From contig NZ_BDQY01000001.1 in assembly GCF_002724055.1 (NCBI RefSeq), forward strand, positions 62,001 through 126,000: DNA of 64,000 bases. The letters are read 5' to 3'. Below, piece after piece: positions 36,979 to 45,502 of this stretch. Numbering within the stretch: position 1 is the first letter of the stretch; each line of letters opens with the position of its first letter. This DNA comes from Tepidibacter mesophilus (GTDB lineage: Bacteria > Bacillota > Clostridia > Peptostreptococcales > Peptostreptococcaceae). The notes under the pieces were generated by a model. That model was not told where the DNA came from. It searched no databases and was given only the letters and a program-made list of their open reading frames with translations. A program made the translations under genes and the position numbers.

Positions 36979-37972
36979 AATTATCATCACCCTTTTCAAT
37001 GACTTGCGTTACCTTTATAGCATACTTATTTTTTTTAGTACCTGGAGAACCTTTAAATTTAAATTTATCTGATATTTTTATATCTAAATTTTCATTAGCT
37101 TCTTTTCCTAAACTTATAATATCACCTATTTGAAGATTTAAAAATTCTTCCACGGTTATATTTGTTTGAGCCAATTCAGCAATTACATCTAAATCTGCTT
37201 TTTTTATTTTTTTTTCTAATAATACTTTTTCTTCTGGAGTTATTTTTTTATTGTTAGAAGCAGTTGAAAACCAAAATTTAGTACTCAATTTTGGCAAAAT
37301 AGGTTCTAAAACAATATGTGGTATACAAATATTTATAAGCCCTTCTATCTCTCCGATTTTAGCTTTTAGAGTTACTAAAGCTACAGTTTCATTAGGAGAA
37401 ACAATTTGTGCAAATTGTGAATTTGTCTCTATCTTGTCAACTTTAGGAGAAAGTTCTATTACATTTTCCCACGGCTCAATGAAAAGTTTTATAATTTGTT
37501 TAAGCATCTTAGTAAGTATGGTTATTTCAATTTCTGTAAAACTTCTTATTTCACCTTGATAATTTCCATTTCCTCCCAATATCCTATCTATAATGCAAAA
37601 TGAAAGTCCTGTAGATATTTCATATAACATTTGTCCTGGTAAAGGATTTAGATCTACCATGGACAACATAGCTGGGTTAGATATTGAGTTGCTAAATTCA
37701 TAGTATGATAGTTCTTCTACCGAAAGCACATCTATTTGAACATAACTTCTTAAATATCCAGATAAAAAAGTGTTTAACAACCTGGAATAGTTATCATGTA
37801 TTATATGAAGAGTACGCAATTGATCTTTTGCTAGTTTTTTAGGGCTCTTGAAATCATATTTTTTTATTTTTTTCTCTTTTGTATCATCTTGAATTTCTTC
37901 GACATCTACTTCTCCAGTATTTAAAGCATCCAGCAAAGCATCTATTTCACTTTGCGATAATATTTCAGACAA
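36968..37972 (-). CDS. fliM: Flagellar motor switch protein FliM
   Basis: FliM is the middle-layer C-ring protein and binds CheY-P. The N-terminal peptide LSQSEIDALLDALNTGEV is the CheY-P site. The CheC-like middle domain and a C-terminal FliN-like domain (about 250-334, LDVIAELAQTNITVEEFLNLQIGDIISL) follow. At 334 residues it is full length. The start is a TTG with AGGTGG 5 bases upstream. The end overlaps fliY by 11 bases. Confidence 0.96.
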   Translation of the reverse strand: MSEILSQSEIDALLDALNTGEVDVEEIQDDTKEKKIKKYDFKSPKKLAKDQLRTLHIIHDNYSRLLNTFLSGYLRSYVQIDVLSVEELSYYEFSNSISNPAMLSMVDLNPLPGQMLYEISTGLSFCIIDRILGGNGNYQGEIRSFTEIEITILTKMLKQIIKLFIEPWENVIELSPKVDKIETNSQFAQIVSPNETVALVTLKAKIGEIEGLINICIPHIVLEPILPKLSTKFWFSTASNNKKITPEEKVLLEKKIKKADLDVIAELAQTNITVEEFLNLQIGDIISLGKEANENLDIKISDKFKFKGSPGTKKNKYAIKVTQVIEKGDDNYDE

Positions 37973-37987
37973 CTACTCCACCTGCCT

Positions 37988-38404
37988 TTATTGAACTATA
38001 TAATCTGTAAAATATACATTTTTTATAGATTTTAAATCTAAGTTTCCGGATAAATTCGATATTAATTCTTTCTCTAATTTATCTAAACCTTCATTACTAG
38101 TCATTTTTTCAGGATCTTGAGATATTATTACTTTTAATATAGTATCCCTTATTATAATATTCTTTTCTGTCATTATTTTTATATCATCTTCATCAGTAGA
38201 TTCTATTACAATCTTACCTTTGAAATAGTGGTTTGAATCTCCCATATTAGTAGAAAATTCACCTGCATCATAATTGAATGTTTTCAAATCTTGATTGGAT
38301 TTATTCGAGTCTTTAAAATACACAAGATATAAAGTAGATCCAAATATTAATAAAGATATTATAAATCCTATGACTGAAAATATCATAATTTTTTTTGTGT
38401 TCAT
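37988..38404 (-). CDS. fliL: Flagellar basal body protein FliL
   Basis: FliL is a single-pass membrane protein that forms a ring around the stator and supports torque. One membrane helix lies at about residues 6-29, followed by a periplasmic-side SPFH-like domain with SLSG-type segments (ELISNLSGNLDLKSIKNVYFTDYIVQ at the C-terminus, typical of FliL). The ATG at 38404 was selected because GGAGG is 8 bases upstream; it gives 138 residues. It lies between motB and fliM. Confidence 0.9.
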   Translation of the reverse strand: MNTKKIMIFSVIGFIISLLIFGSTLYLVYFKDSNKSNQDLKTFNYDAGEFSTNMGDSNHYFKGKIVIESTDEDDIKIMTEKNIIIRDTILKVIISQDPEKMTSNEGLDKLEKELISNLSGNLDLKSIKNVYFTDYIVQ

Positions 38405-38438
38405 TTTGTGAGCCTCCAATCTTATTGGCTGATTTATT

Positions 38439-39164
38439 CTAATTTTTTAGTATAACTATGTCTACTCTTCTATTTTTAGCTTTATTCTCATCTGAAGTAT
38501 TTGGTACGACAGGATGATATTCGCTATAACCTGATGCCGATATACGTTCTGGATTAATCCCCGTTCCTTCAACTAAAAACCTAACCACATTACTAGATCT
38601 TGCTACAGACAGCTCCCAATTCGTGGGATATTTTGAACTATATTTTATAGGGTCATTATCGGTATGTCCTTCTATCCTTATCAGTTTATCATTAAATTCT
38701 TTTTTATTTAAAAGATCAGATATATATCTTAAAGTAACTTCTGATTTTGGTTTTAATACTGCCCTACCAGAACTAAACAGCACATTATCTTGAAATCTTA
38801 AAAGCATACCTGAATTTTCATTAAGAACTTTAACATCTTCATTTAGGTTATTATCATCTAAATATTTTTTAATTTTTCTTTCGAGATTGTCAAAGTCTTC
38901 CATCTCTTTTTGCTGATTTGTGCTTTTATCGTCTTTAAGACCTTTATCTATATACTGTTCATTAGATAAAGTCTTTCCCCCATCTAAAAAGCCTAAAGCC
39001 CCATCGAATGACTGTACTATAGATTGAAACTTTTGAACGTCTACTGATGACATGGAAAAAAGCAAAACAAAAAAGCAAAGTAATAAAGTTACCATATCAC
39101 CATAAGTAGCCATCCATTCAGGTGCACCCTGTTTTGCTTCTTCTTGCCTCTTCTTTCTTGCCAT
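38439..39164 (-). CDS. motB: Flagellar stator protein MotB
   Basis: MotB is the peptidoglycan-anchored part of the stator. The membrane helix WMATYGDMVTLLLCFFVLLFS carries the ion-carrying Asp23. The C-terminal OmpA domain has IRIEGHTDNDPI and the NWELSVARSSNVVRFL motif that bind peptidoglycan. The 241 residues are typical. AAGGAGAAG precedes the ATG. It lies 1 base after motA. Confidence 0.96.
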   Translation of the reverse strand: MARKKRQEEAKQGAPEWMATYGDMVTLLLCFFVLLFSMSSVDVQKFQSIVQSFDGALGFLDGGKTLSNEQYIDKGLKDDKSTNQQKEMEDFDNLERKIKKYLDDNNLNEDVKVLNENSGMLLRFQDNVLFSSGRAVLKPKSEVTLRYISDLLNKKEFNDKLIRIEGHTDNDPIKYSSKYPTNWELSVARSSNVVRFLVEGTGINPERISASGYSEYHPVVPNTSDENKAKNRRVDIVILKN

Positions 39165-39165
39165 A

Positions 39166-39939
39166 TTAAGCTTCTCCTTCCTGTAGGTGTCTTCTGATAG
39201 AAGGAGGTAAGAATGCTTTTAGTTTTTCTTCTATTATTCTTGGATTTTCGCCGGCCTGTATTGATAAAAGTCCTTCAACTATAATTTCTCTTTCAAGAGT
39301 CTCTTCTCTACTTCTAATTTTTAATTTATTAGCTATTGGTATAAATATCATGTTAGCCAAGAACGATCCATAAAATGTTGTAAGAAGTGCAACAGACATA
39401 GCAGGTCCAATGGCTGATGGATCTTCTAGTTTTTTAAGCATATTTATAAGACCTATAAGTGTACCTACCATACCAAATGCAGGAGCTAAGCTTCCCATAG
39501 TTTCAAATAATCCTTGACCTGATTTATGTCTTTCCTCTAAAAATTCAAGTTCCGTTTCCAATAATGTTCTAACAAGATCTGGATCAGTTCCATCTACAAC
39601 CAACATAACTCCTTTTTTTATGAAATCATCATCTATTCCAGAAGACGATTCTTCAAGAGCTAATAAACCCTCTTTTCTAGCTTTATTTGCAAGTTCAATC
39701 ATACTTTCTATAACTTCGTTTGGATTACTTTGTCTCTCTTTAAATACCTTTTGAGTAAGTTTCATTATTTCTTTAACTTTAGGAAGAGGATAAGCAACTA
39801 AAGTAGCTGCTATTGTTCCTCCTACAACTATCATTATAGATGCAACATCTATAAATGCTCCTAAACTTCCATTTAGTAAAATACTACCTATAATTAAAAC
39901 AAACCCTAATACTATTCCTATGAGTGTTCCTAAATCCAA
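39166..39939 (-). CDS. motA: Flagellar stator protein MotA
   Basis: MotA forms the pentameric ring of the stator ion channel. Four membrane helices are visible, with GTLIGIVLGFVLIIGSIL at the start, DVASIMIVVGGTIAATLVAYP, and the late pair including GSLAPAFGMVGTLIGLINML and MSVALLTTFYGSFLANMIFIPIANKL. The length is 257. It starts at a TTG with GGGGTG upstream. It is paired with motB inside the flagellar operon rather than in a separate motAB unit as in B. subtilis. Confidence 0.96.
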   Translation of the reverse strand: MDLGTLIGIVLGFVLIIGSILLNGSLGAFIDVASIMIVVGGTIAATLVAYPLPKVKEIMKLTQKVFKERQSNPNEVIESMIELANKARKEGLLALEESSSGIDDDFIKKGVMLVVDGTDPDLVRTLLETELEFLEERHKSGQGLFETMGSLAPAFGMVGTLIGLINMLKKLEDPSAIGPAMSVALLTTFYGSFLANMIFIPIANKLKIRSREETLEREIIVEGLLSIQAGENPRIIEEKLKAFLPPSIRRHLQEGEA

Positions 39940-39942
39940 GTA

Positions 39943-40149
39943 CTACACCCCATTTCTGCTATCTACTATTTTGATAATATCTTTTTTAAAAGTTTTTACT
40001 TTTTGAATTATAGTATCTATGTCTTCTTTTACTATATATTTATGTCCATTAACCAAAGTTATTACTGTATCTGGTGTATTTTCTAACGTTTCTATCAACT
40101 CACAATTTATTACAAACTCTTCTTCATTTAGTCTCTTTACTTTTATCAT
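39943..40149 (-). CDS. flbD: Flagellar FlbD-family protein
   Basis: The 68-residue protein is a member of the small FlbD family found next to flgE in Firmicutes and spirochaetes. Family features are IKVKRLNEEEFVINCELIETLENTPDTVITLVNGHKYIV and the C-terminal helix. It is related to SwrD of Bacillus, which raises motor torque. It lies between flgE and motA, which supports a link to stator power. Confidence 0.92.
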   Translation of the reverse strand: MIKVKRLNEEEFVINCELIETLENTPDTVITLVNGHKYIVKEDIDTIIQKVKTFKKDIIKIVDSRNGV

Positions 40150-40160
40150 ATATTACCCTT

Positions 40161-41669
40161 CTATCTCTTTAAATTTACAAGTTCTTCAATCATAGAGTCA
40201 GTAGTAGTTATAACCCTTGAATTAGCCTGGAATCCTCTTTGAGTAGTAATCATATTAGTAAACTCTTGTCCTAAATCTACATTTGACATTTCAAGTGATC
40301 CTGGATTAAGTTCTGCAAATCCATCTTGGCTCGGCTTTCCTATATTTGCAGTTCCTGAGTTTCTAGTTTCCAAAAACATATTTGATTGAAACTTTTGAAG
40401 CGCTGCAGGATTTTTAAAATTAGCAAGTGCAACTCTACCAAGAATTCTTCTTTGCCCATTATCAAAAGCTCCTATAACTTCTCCATTAGGTGCTACAGCA
40501 AATTCACTTAAAGCTCCTTGCTTATATCCTTTTATAAACGTAGCACCTGCATTAGACTTGTCTGCAAATTGAGTTAAATTACTCAAATTCATTTCAACAT
40601 TTAAAGCATCTGCACCCTTTGTTAAATCAGTTCCAATATTAAATGTCATTTTTGAAGGACTACCATCTAATACTTTACCATTTTTATCGAATTTTATAGT
40701 AAAAGATGTACAAGAGAACCCTTCTCCAGGATTTGTTTCATTGTTAGCTTCTCCAGTAGTAGTATCATACTTATTAGTTTTCCCATTTGTTATCATCCCA
40801 CCATCAGGATTCATATACATAGCATCTACTTGCCATGTACTTTCTCCATTAGTACTATCCACAGATTGTTTAGTAAATAATAACTTCACTTGATGTACAT
40901 TACCAAAGTCGTCAAATACCTCTATTGTAGTTTCTCTTCCCAAAGATTTACTCATCTCTTCATTTTCTTGAGTATATATAGGCTTTCCTGCTGCCTTTGA
41001 TCTTTCTTCATTAAAGCTATATATAGCAGGATTTGTAGTTCCTTTTTCTCCTATAATATCTCCTTTTGCAGTTCCTGTATCATCTACTAATTTGACAGTG
41101 TTAGAATCTAAATTCCCTCCAAATGTAACTATTTCCTCACCTGGTATAGGAGGAACAGATGGTTTAGTAGCTTGAGGTGGATATACTACTGATTTATCTA
41201 TTTTTAAGCCTTCTATACTACTTTTAAGTCTTCCTGTATCGTCAGCCATATATCCAAGTACCTTGTATCCATCTTGAGTAACTAAATTTCCACCACCATC
41301 TATTGAAAAGTTTCCTGCTCTTGTATAATATCTATTTAAAAAGTTAGTATCATCAGATACCATGAAATAACCTTCTCCATTTATCATAAGATCTGTTGTA
41401 TTATCAGTTCTTTCAACTGCTCCTCTTTTTTGAAGTACATCAATAGATGCTACATCTGCACCAAGACCTATCTGCATAGGATTAGTTCCTCCACGTCCAT
41501 CTTGAGCTCCACCTGCACCTTTTATAGTTTGTGCAAAAGTTTCCTTAAATGTAACTCTGGACCCTTTAAAGCCTACAGTATTTACATTTGCTATATTATT
41601 ACCTATAACATCCATTTTTGTTTGATGTGCTTTTAAACTTGACACTGCAGAATACATTGATCTCATCAT
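40161..41669 (-). CDS. flgE: Flagellar hook protein FlgE
   Basis: FlgE builds the hook. The N-terminal rod/hook motif MRSMYSAVSSLKAHQTKMDVIGNNIANVNTVGFKGSR and the C-terminal helix with SNVDLGQEFTNMITTQRGFQANSRVITTTDSMIEELVNLKR flank a variable central domain. At 502 residues it is a little longer than the E. coli protein. GGGGAGGT stands 9 bases before the first of two adjacent ATG codons. It is downstream of the hook cap gene flgD. Confidence 0.96.
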   Translation of the reverse strand: MMRSMYSAVSSLKAHQTKMDVIGNNIANVNTVGFKGSRVTFKETFAQTIKGAGGAQDGRGGTNPMQIGLGADVASIDVLQKRGAVERTDNTTDLMINGEGYFMVSDDTNFLNRYYTRAGNFSIDGGGNLVTQDGYKVLGYMADDTGRLKSSIEGLKIDKSVVYPPQATKPSVPPIPGEEIVTFGGNLDSNTVKLVDDTGTAKGDIIGEKGTTNPAIYSFNEERSKAAGKPIYTQENEEMSKSLGRETTIEVFDDFGNVHQVKLLFTKQSVDSTNGESTWQVDAMYMNPDGGMITNGKTNKYDTTTGEANNETNPGEGFSCTSFTIKFDKNGKVLDGSPSKMTFNIGTDLTKGADALNVEMNLSNLTQFADKSNAGATFIKGYKQGALSEFAVAPNGEVIGAFDNGQRRILGRVALANFKNPAALQKFQSNMFLETRNSGTANIGKPSQDGFAELNPGSLEMSNVDLGQEFTNMITTQRGFQANSRVITTTDSMIEELVNLKR

Positions 41670-41733
41670 AATAAATTACCTCCCCAGAACTTATTAATTA
41701 ATTACTAATATTTTCATTAAAATTTATATACTT

Positions 41734-42345
41734 CTATTCTAAGATTTCATTTTTAACATCTATATCATATTCTTTTTCCTTTTTTATTCCATCTTCAGTT
41801 TCTGATTTTATTACTAGTTTCATATCAGAAGTTAGCTTTGTATTGTCTGTTACAGGATTTCCATCCTTGTCATATACTTTTGCTGTTGCTTTATCTGTTA
41901 TTATTAATCCATCAATTAATTGTTTTGCTGTTGTATCTGCTGGAATTTCCTTTATACTTTCATCTTTTAATATACCTATTTTACTGTTTATTATGTCACA
42001 ATCATTTCCATTAAACTGTTTTAGCTCTTTTATAAGTTCATCTATCTGTTGCTCTACATTTTTATTTGCAGTTACAAAATTATTATTTAAAGATTTTATA
42101 CCCTCAAATACACCTTGGAAAGATGTATTCAAATTTTGCATTTGTTCAAGTGAACTGAACTGTGCCATTTGAGATATAAATTCTTTATCTTCCATAGGCT
42201 TTAAAGGATCTTGATATTTCAACTGGGTTGTCAGTAATTTTAGAAAATCATCTTTTCCAAGATTTCCACTTTTTTTATTTATAGTTGTAGTTTCAGTTGC
42301 ATTTATAGGTGTAGTTTTTATATTAGCACCTGTTATATCCGACAT
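41734..42345 (-). CDS. flgD: Hook cap protein FlgD
   Basis: FlgD is the scaffold on which FlgE assembles. The N-terminal signature [41 protein letters not shown] is unmistakable. The C-terminal part is short for the family and lacks a full Ig-like domain, giving 203 residues. AAGGGGGGAG precedes the ATG. It lies between fliK and flgE. Confidence 0.93.
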   Translation of the reverse strand: MSDITGANIKTTPINATETTTINKKSGNLGKDDFLKLLTTQLKYQDPLKPMEDKEFISQMAQFSSLEQMQNLNTSFQGVFEGIKSLNNNFVTANKNVEQQIDELIKELKQFNGNDCDIINSKIGILKDESIKEIPADTTAKQLIDGLIITDKATAKVYDKDGNPVTDNTKLTSDMKLVIKSETEDGIKKEKEYDIDVKNEILE

Positions 42346-42357
42346 TATACTCCCCCC

Positions 42358-43782
42358 TTATACTAATCCATTAAAGTTATCATCTTCAAAGAGATATGGA
42401 TTTTGTATTTCGTCTGATTGATCTTCTAATTCTATATCTATATTTTTACTTATTTTTTTATTATAAGCCATAGCCTCTAATATATTTTTATGTTTATTAA
42501 GATCTCCTTGACTGTCTACAGATACGCTTAAACTCTGTATATTGATTCCTTGTTCAGAAAGATTATTCTTAAGTTCTTCCATATTGCCCTCTATAATTGT
42601 TTTTACTTCGTCATTTTCTGCTATGAAATTAGCACTTAAAATTCCTCTTTCTAGTACAATCTTAAGTGTTAATTTTCCCAAATGTTCTGGTTCTAATTGC
42701 ATTTGTATGCTTGAATTATTTTTATCTGTTATTATCTTACTATTTTTTACAATTTGGTTTATTATATTGTAAGAATCTATATTGTTAGGTTTATTATTAA
42801 TTGAAACTCCAGTGCTTGCCTTTATTCCATTCGTTATCTTACCTATATTTAAATTTTGGAAATTAAAATCATTTTCAGTTTCATCTTGTTTATCTTTAAT
42901 TAAAAAGTTTTTATTTATATTATCTAAATCTTCATTTTGATTATAACTTGTATTTTGATTTAAATCTTTATTTATTTGATTTGAATTTTTGTTTTGTAGA
43001 CTTTCTTGTTTTGCATTATTGTCTTCTATTTTCGTATACTCTTCTTTTGTATTTTCATCAACAGTTATACCTTTTTTTACATTTGTATCATTTCTTTCTA
43101 TATATTTTGAGTTGACATTCTTTTGGTTAATTATTAATTCTAATTTACTTAATATTTCTGATTTCACTTCTGTTGGTATAAACTCAGCATCTTCTAATTT
43201 TATTAGAAGATCTTTAAAATCTTCAATATTTACTTGCCCATTATCTATTTTTTCAATAAGCTCATTAATATTTTTTTGAATATTTTCTATTTCTTTTTGA
43301 TTATCAATTTCTATATTAAGAGACTGTAAAATAGACATTACATTTTCTAAATCTTCTTTAACATTTTTTTCATTAAGATCTATATCTTCATTTTTATCAA
43401 TATCAAGTACTTCAGATTTGTCGATACTTTTATTTTCAGTGCTTATTTCCTCTTTATCTTCTGTTTTAATATTTTTATTTTCAGTGCTTATTTCTTCTTT
43501 ATCTTCTGTCTTAACATCTTTACTTTCATTGCTTATTTCATCTTTTTGTTGCTTCTTTACGTCTTTACTTTCAGTACTTATCTCTTCTTTATCTTCTGTC
43601 TTAACATCTCTGTTTAGAACTCTTTTTTCATTTTTCATATTTATATCTTTATTATCATTTTTTTTCGAATAAGAATCTAGTTTTTTTCTAAAATCTAATT
43701 TGTCGCTTATATAATCTTTTTTATTTATTTCTTTTATATAGTCTTTTTTCAAATTAAAATTTATAGGCATCAAATTATTCAA
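42358..43782 (-). CDS. fliK: Flagellar hook-length control protein FliK
   Basis: FliK measures hook length and triggers the FlhB switch. The C-terminal domain (about residues 340-440) has the family pattern QMQLEPEHLGKLTLKIVLERGILSANFIAENDEVK and ENLxLSEQGI-like NNLSEQGINIQSLSV. The N-terminal ruler part is highly charged and includes four 15-residue repeats at residues 59-118. The 474 residues are within the wide family range. The start is a TTG only 3 bases after GGAGG in a G-rich run; an ATG at codon 5 is the alternative. The position next to flgD and flgE fits. Confidence 0.9.
   Translation of the reverse strand: MNNLMPINFNLKKDYIKEINKKDYISDKLDFRKKLDSYSKKNDNKDINMKNEKRVLNRDVKTEDKEEISTESKDVKKQQKDEISNESKDVKTEDKEEISTENKNIKTEDKEEISTENKSIDKSEVLDIDKNEDIDLNEKNVKEDLENVMSILQSLNIEIDNQKEIENIQKNINELIEKIDNGQVNIEDFKDLLIKLEDAEFIPTEVKSEILSKLELIINQKNVNSKYIERNDTNVKKGITVDENTKEEYTKIEDNNAKQESLQNKNSNQINKDLNQNTSYNQNEDLDNINKNFLIKDKQDETENDFNFQNLNIGKITNGIKASTGVSINNKPNNIDSYNIINQIVKNSKIITDKNNSSIQMQLEPEHLGKLTLKIVLERGILSANFIAENDEVKTIIEGNMEELKNNLSEQGINIQSLSVSVDSQGDLNKHKNILEAMAYNKKISKNIDIELEDQSDEIQNPYLFEDDNFNGLV
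43429..43608 (-). repeat. Four 45-bp tandem repeats within fliK
   Basis: Four imperfect units of 15 codons encode DVKTEDKEEISTESK, DVKKQQKDEISNESK, DVKTEDKEEISTENK and NIKTEDKEEISTENK. The units preserve the frame and add to the ruler region of FliK, so repeat number could change the measured hook length. Confidence 0.85.
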
Positions 43783-43799
43783 TAGCCTCCCCCCCTTTT

Positions 43800-45041
43800 T
43801 TATTGTTTTGGTAATCCTATTTTCCTGCTTATTTCTGATGCTTTTTTGTCATCTAAATTCGATATAACGTCAGATAATAATTTAGGTTTTAATTGTTTCA
43901 AAACTTCTACCATAAGATCTTCTTCAGTTATAATGAATGCTTTTTCTTCATCTATTTTATATTCTTTATATTTAGGTTTATTTGACGTCATTTCATTTAC
44001 TAAATTAGATAATTCTCTTGAGTCCATTTTTTCATAAGATAATCTTAGTGTTTTTAAATCTCTATTATATACCTCTAATACCTTCAATGTATTATTTATA
44101 TCGTCAGATATACCTTTAATGTTTTCTTCTTTCTCGTTTAATTGCTCAAAAAGTTTTATTTCTTTTAAAACAACGTCTAAATAATCACTATCTTCAAATT
44201 CACAAAGTATCTTACTAGCTTGTAAGTAATCCATGTTAGCAAATATAACCCCTAAATTTTGTTCTGAATACGTATCTCTATTCTGTAATTGCATACTTGC
44301 TTCTTCAGTTTTTTTATTTGAATATATATCGGATAAAGTCTGCATATCATATATATACTTTTTATGTATCTGAGTTTGATTTTGTATATCTTTATAATAT
44401 TTTTGAGATAAATTTTCTTTTATGCTCTGCGATATATTGTCATCCATATAGTATAGTACTTTTGCACTATATTCGGGTTTGAAATTTTCAATGATTTTTG
44501 CAACCTCTTCAAAATCTAAATTTAAATCTATTATATTTTGTTCTAAATCATTAATAGTTCCTAACAAACCCAGTTTCGTATAATTTTTAGCAATTTCTTC
44601 ATTATACAATGCTTGTTCCTTTTCTATTGAATCTATTTCTCTTTGAAGTATATCTTTTTTAATTTTTTTATCTCTTATTTGTTGAACTAGTCCATTAGTA
44701 GAGGATAAATCGTATTTTTTCATTTTCATAATTATATCTTCGTATAATTTTTGATCTTCCTTTTCCATAATTATTAGTTTATCGATAGCTCTTTCTTCAT
44801 CTAATGACAAATAATATCTTGCTAATTTATTCTTTCTATCTTCCTGTTCTTTAAGAGATGGTATTTGTTCAAAACGTTCACCAATAATAGGTGCTTTTTT
44901 CAAAATATTATTAGTCATTGCACTTATCTGATTATTCGTATAATAAAGAATTGTAAAAGTTGTAAATAAAACACCTATTATCATTAACGGTATTTTCTTT
45001 TTCTTTTTAGGTTTGTCCACTTTTTTTGTATTTTCTTCCAT
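43800..45041 (-). CDS. Membrane-anchored MotE/YlxF-like protein with MgtE-N repeats
   Basis: The 413-residue protein has a Lys-rich N-terminus, a membrane helix (about residues 18-36), a long coiled-coil region and three short FliG/MgtE-N-like helical repeats (EEVAKIIENFKPEYSAKVLYYMDD, LGVIFANMDYLQASKILCEF and LMVEVLKQLKPKLLSDVISNLDDKKASEISRKIG). It occupies the place of ylxF in Bacillus, between fliJ and fliK. Members of this group are proposed to be MotE-like and to help stator or chaperone function. At over 400 residues it is much longer than the usual 200-residue YlxF. The assignment is by location and by the repeats. Confidence 0.8.
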   Translation of the reverse strand: MEENTKKVDKPKKKKKIPLMIIGVLFTTFTILYYTNNQISAMTNNILKKAPIIGERFEQIPSLKEQEDRKNKLARYYLSLDEERAIDKLIIMEKEDQKLYEDIIMKMKKYDLSSTNGLVQQIRDKKIKKDILQREIDSIEKEQALYNEEIAKNYTKLGLLGTINDLEQNIIDLNLDFEEVAKIIENFKPEYSAKVLYYMDDNISQSIKENLSQKYYKDIQNQTQIHKKYIYDMQTLSDIYSNKKTEEASMQLQNRDTYSEQNLGVIFANMDYLQASKILCEFEDSDYLDVVLKEIKLFEQLNEKEENIKGISDDINNTLKVLEVYNRDLKTLRLSYEKMDSRELSNLVNEMTSNKPKYKEYKIDEEKAFIITEEDLMVEVLKQLKPKLLSDVISNLDDKKASEISRKIGLPKQ

Positions 45042-45050
45042 ATTTACCTC

Positions 45051-45491
45051 CTAGTTACTCATGCTATGTTTAAATGTAACTATCTGATCTACAAACTTTT
45101 CCTCTTCTTTTTTAATTTTTTCATTAAATTTAACAATATCTTTTTCTTTTATTTTTTCAAACGTCTTTTTTTCTCTCGTCACCTGTATATACTCATTTTT
45201 CTTTATATCTAATTTATTTTGGGCTAATTTTAAATCTTCAAATAAATTTCTAATTTTAATATTTATTGAATCTATAAATCCATTCATAAGCTTAATCTCA
45301 TTAATGCTAGTGCCTACATTCATATTTTTTTTAATTTGATGATTTTTAGTTTCTTTAATTCCGTTTAATTTTTCTATTTGAAGTTTAATGTTACCAATCT
45401 CATTGTTAATTTCATTTATTTCTATTTTCTTATTTTCTTCTAGTTTTTGTTTTATTTCTAATATTTTCTCAAATCTAAATTTATACTTCAA
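45051..45491 (-). CDS. fliJ: Flagellar export chaperone FliJ
   Basis: FliJ is a coiled-coil stalk in the export ATPase complex. The 146 residues are almost entirely helical and start with KYKFRFEKILEIKQKLEE, the FliJ N-terminal pattern. A TTG at 45491 was chosen because AGAGGTG stands 6 bases upstream; a GTG three codons earlier would overlap the ribosome binding site. It follows fliI. Confidence 0.88.
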   Translation of the reverse strand: MKYKFRFEKILEIKQKLEENKKIEINEINNEIGNIKLQIEKLNGIKETKNHQIKKNMNVGTSINEIKLMNGFIDSINIKIRNLFEDLKLAQNKLDIKKNEYIQVTREKKTFEKIKEKDIVKFNEKIKKEEEKFVDQIVTFKHSMSN

Positions 45492-45502
45492 CAAACACAC
45501 CT

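Noticed and set aside
43429-43608. A CRISPR-like repeat array
   Set aside because: The repeats are contiguous, imperfect and in frame inside fliK, with no spacers and no cas genes nearby.
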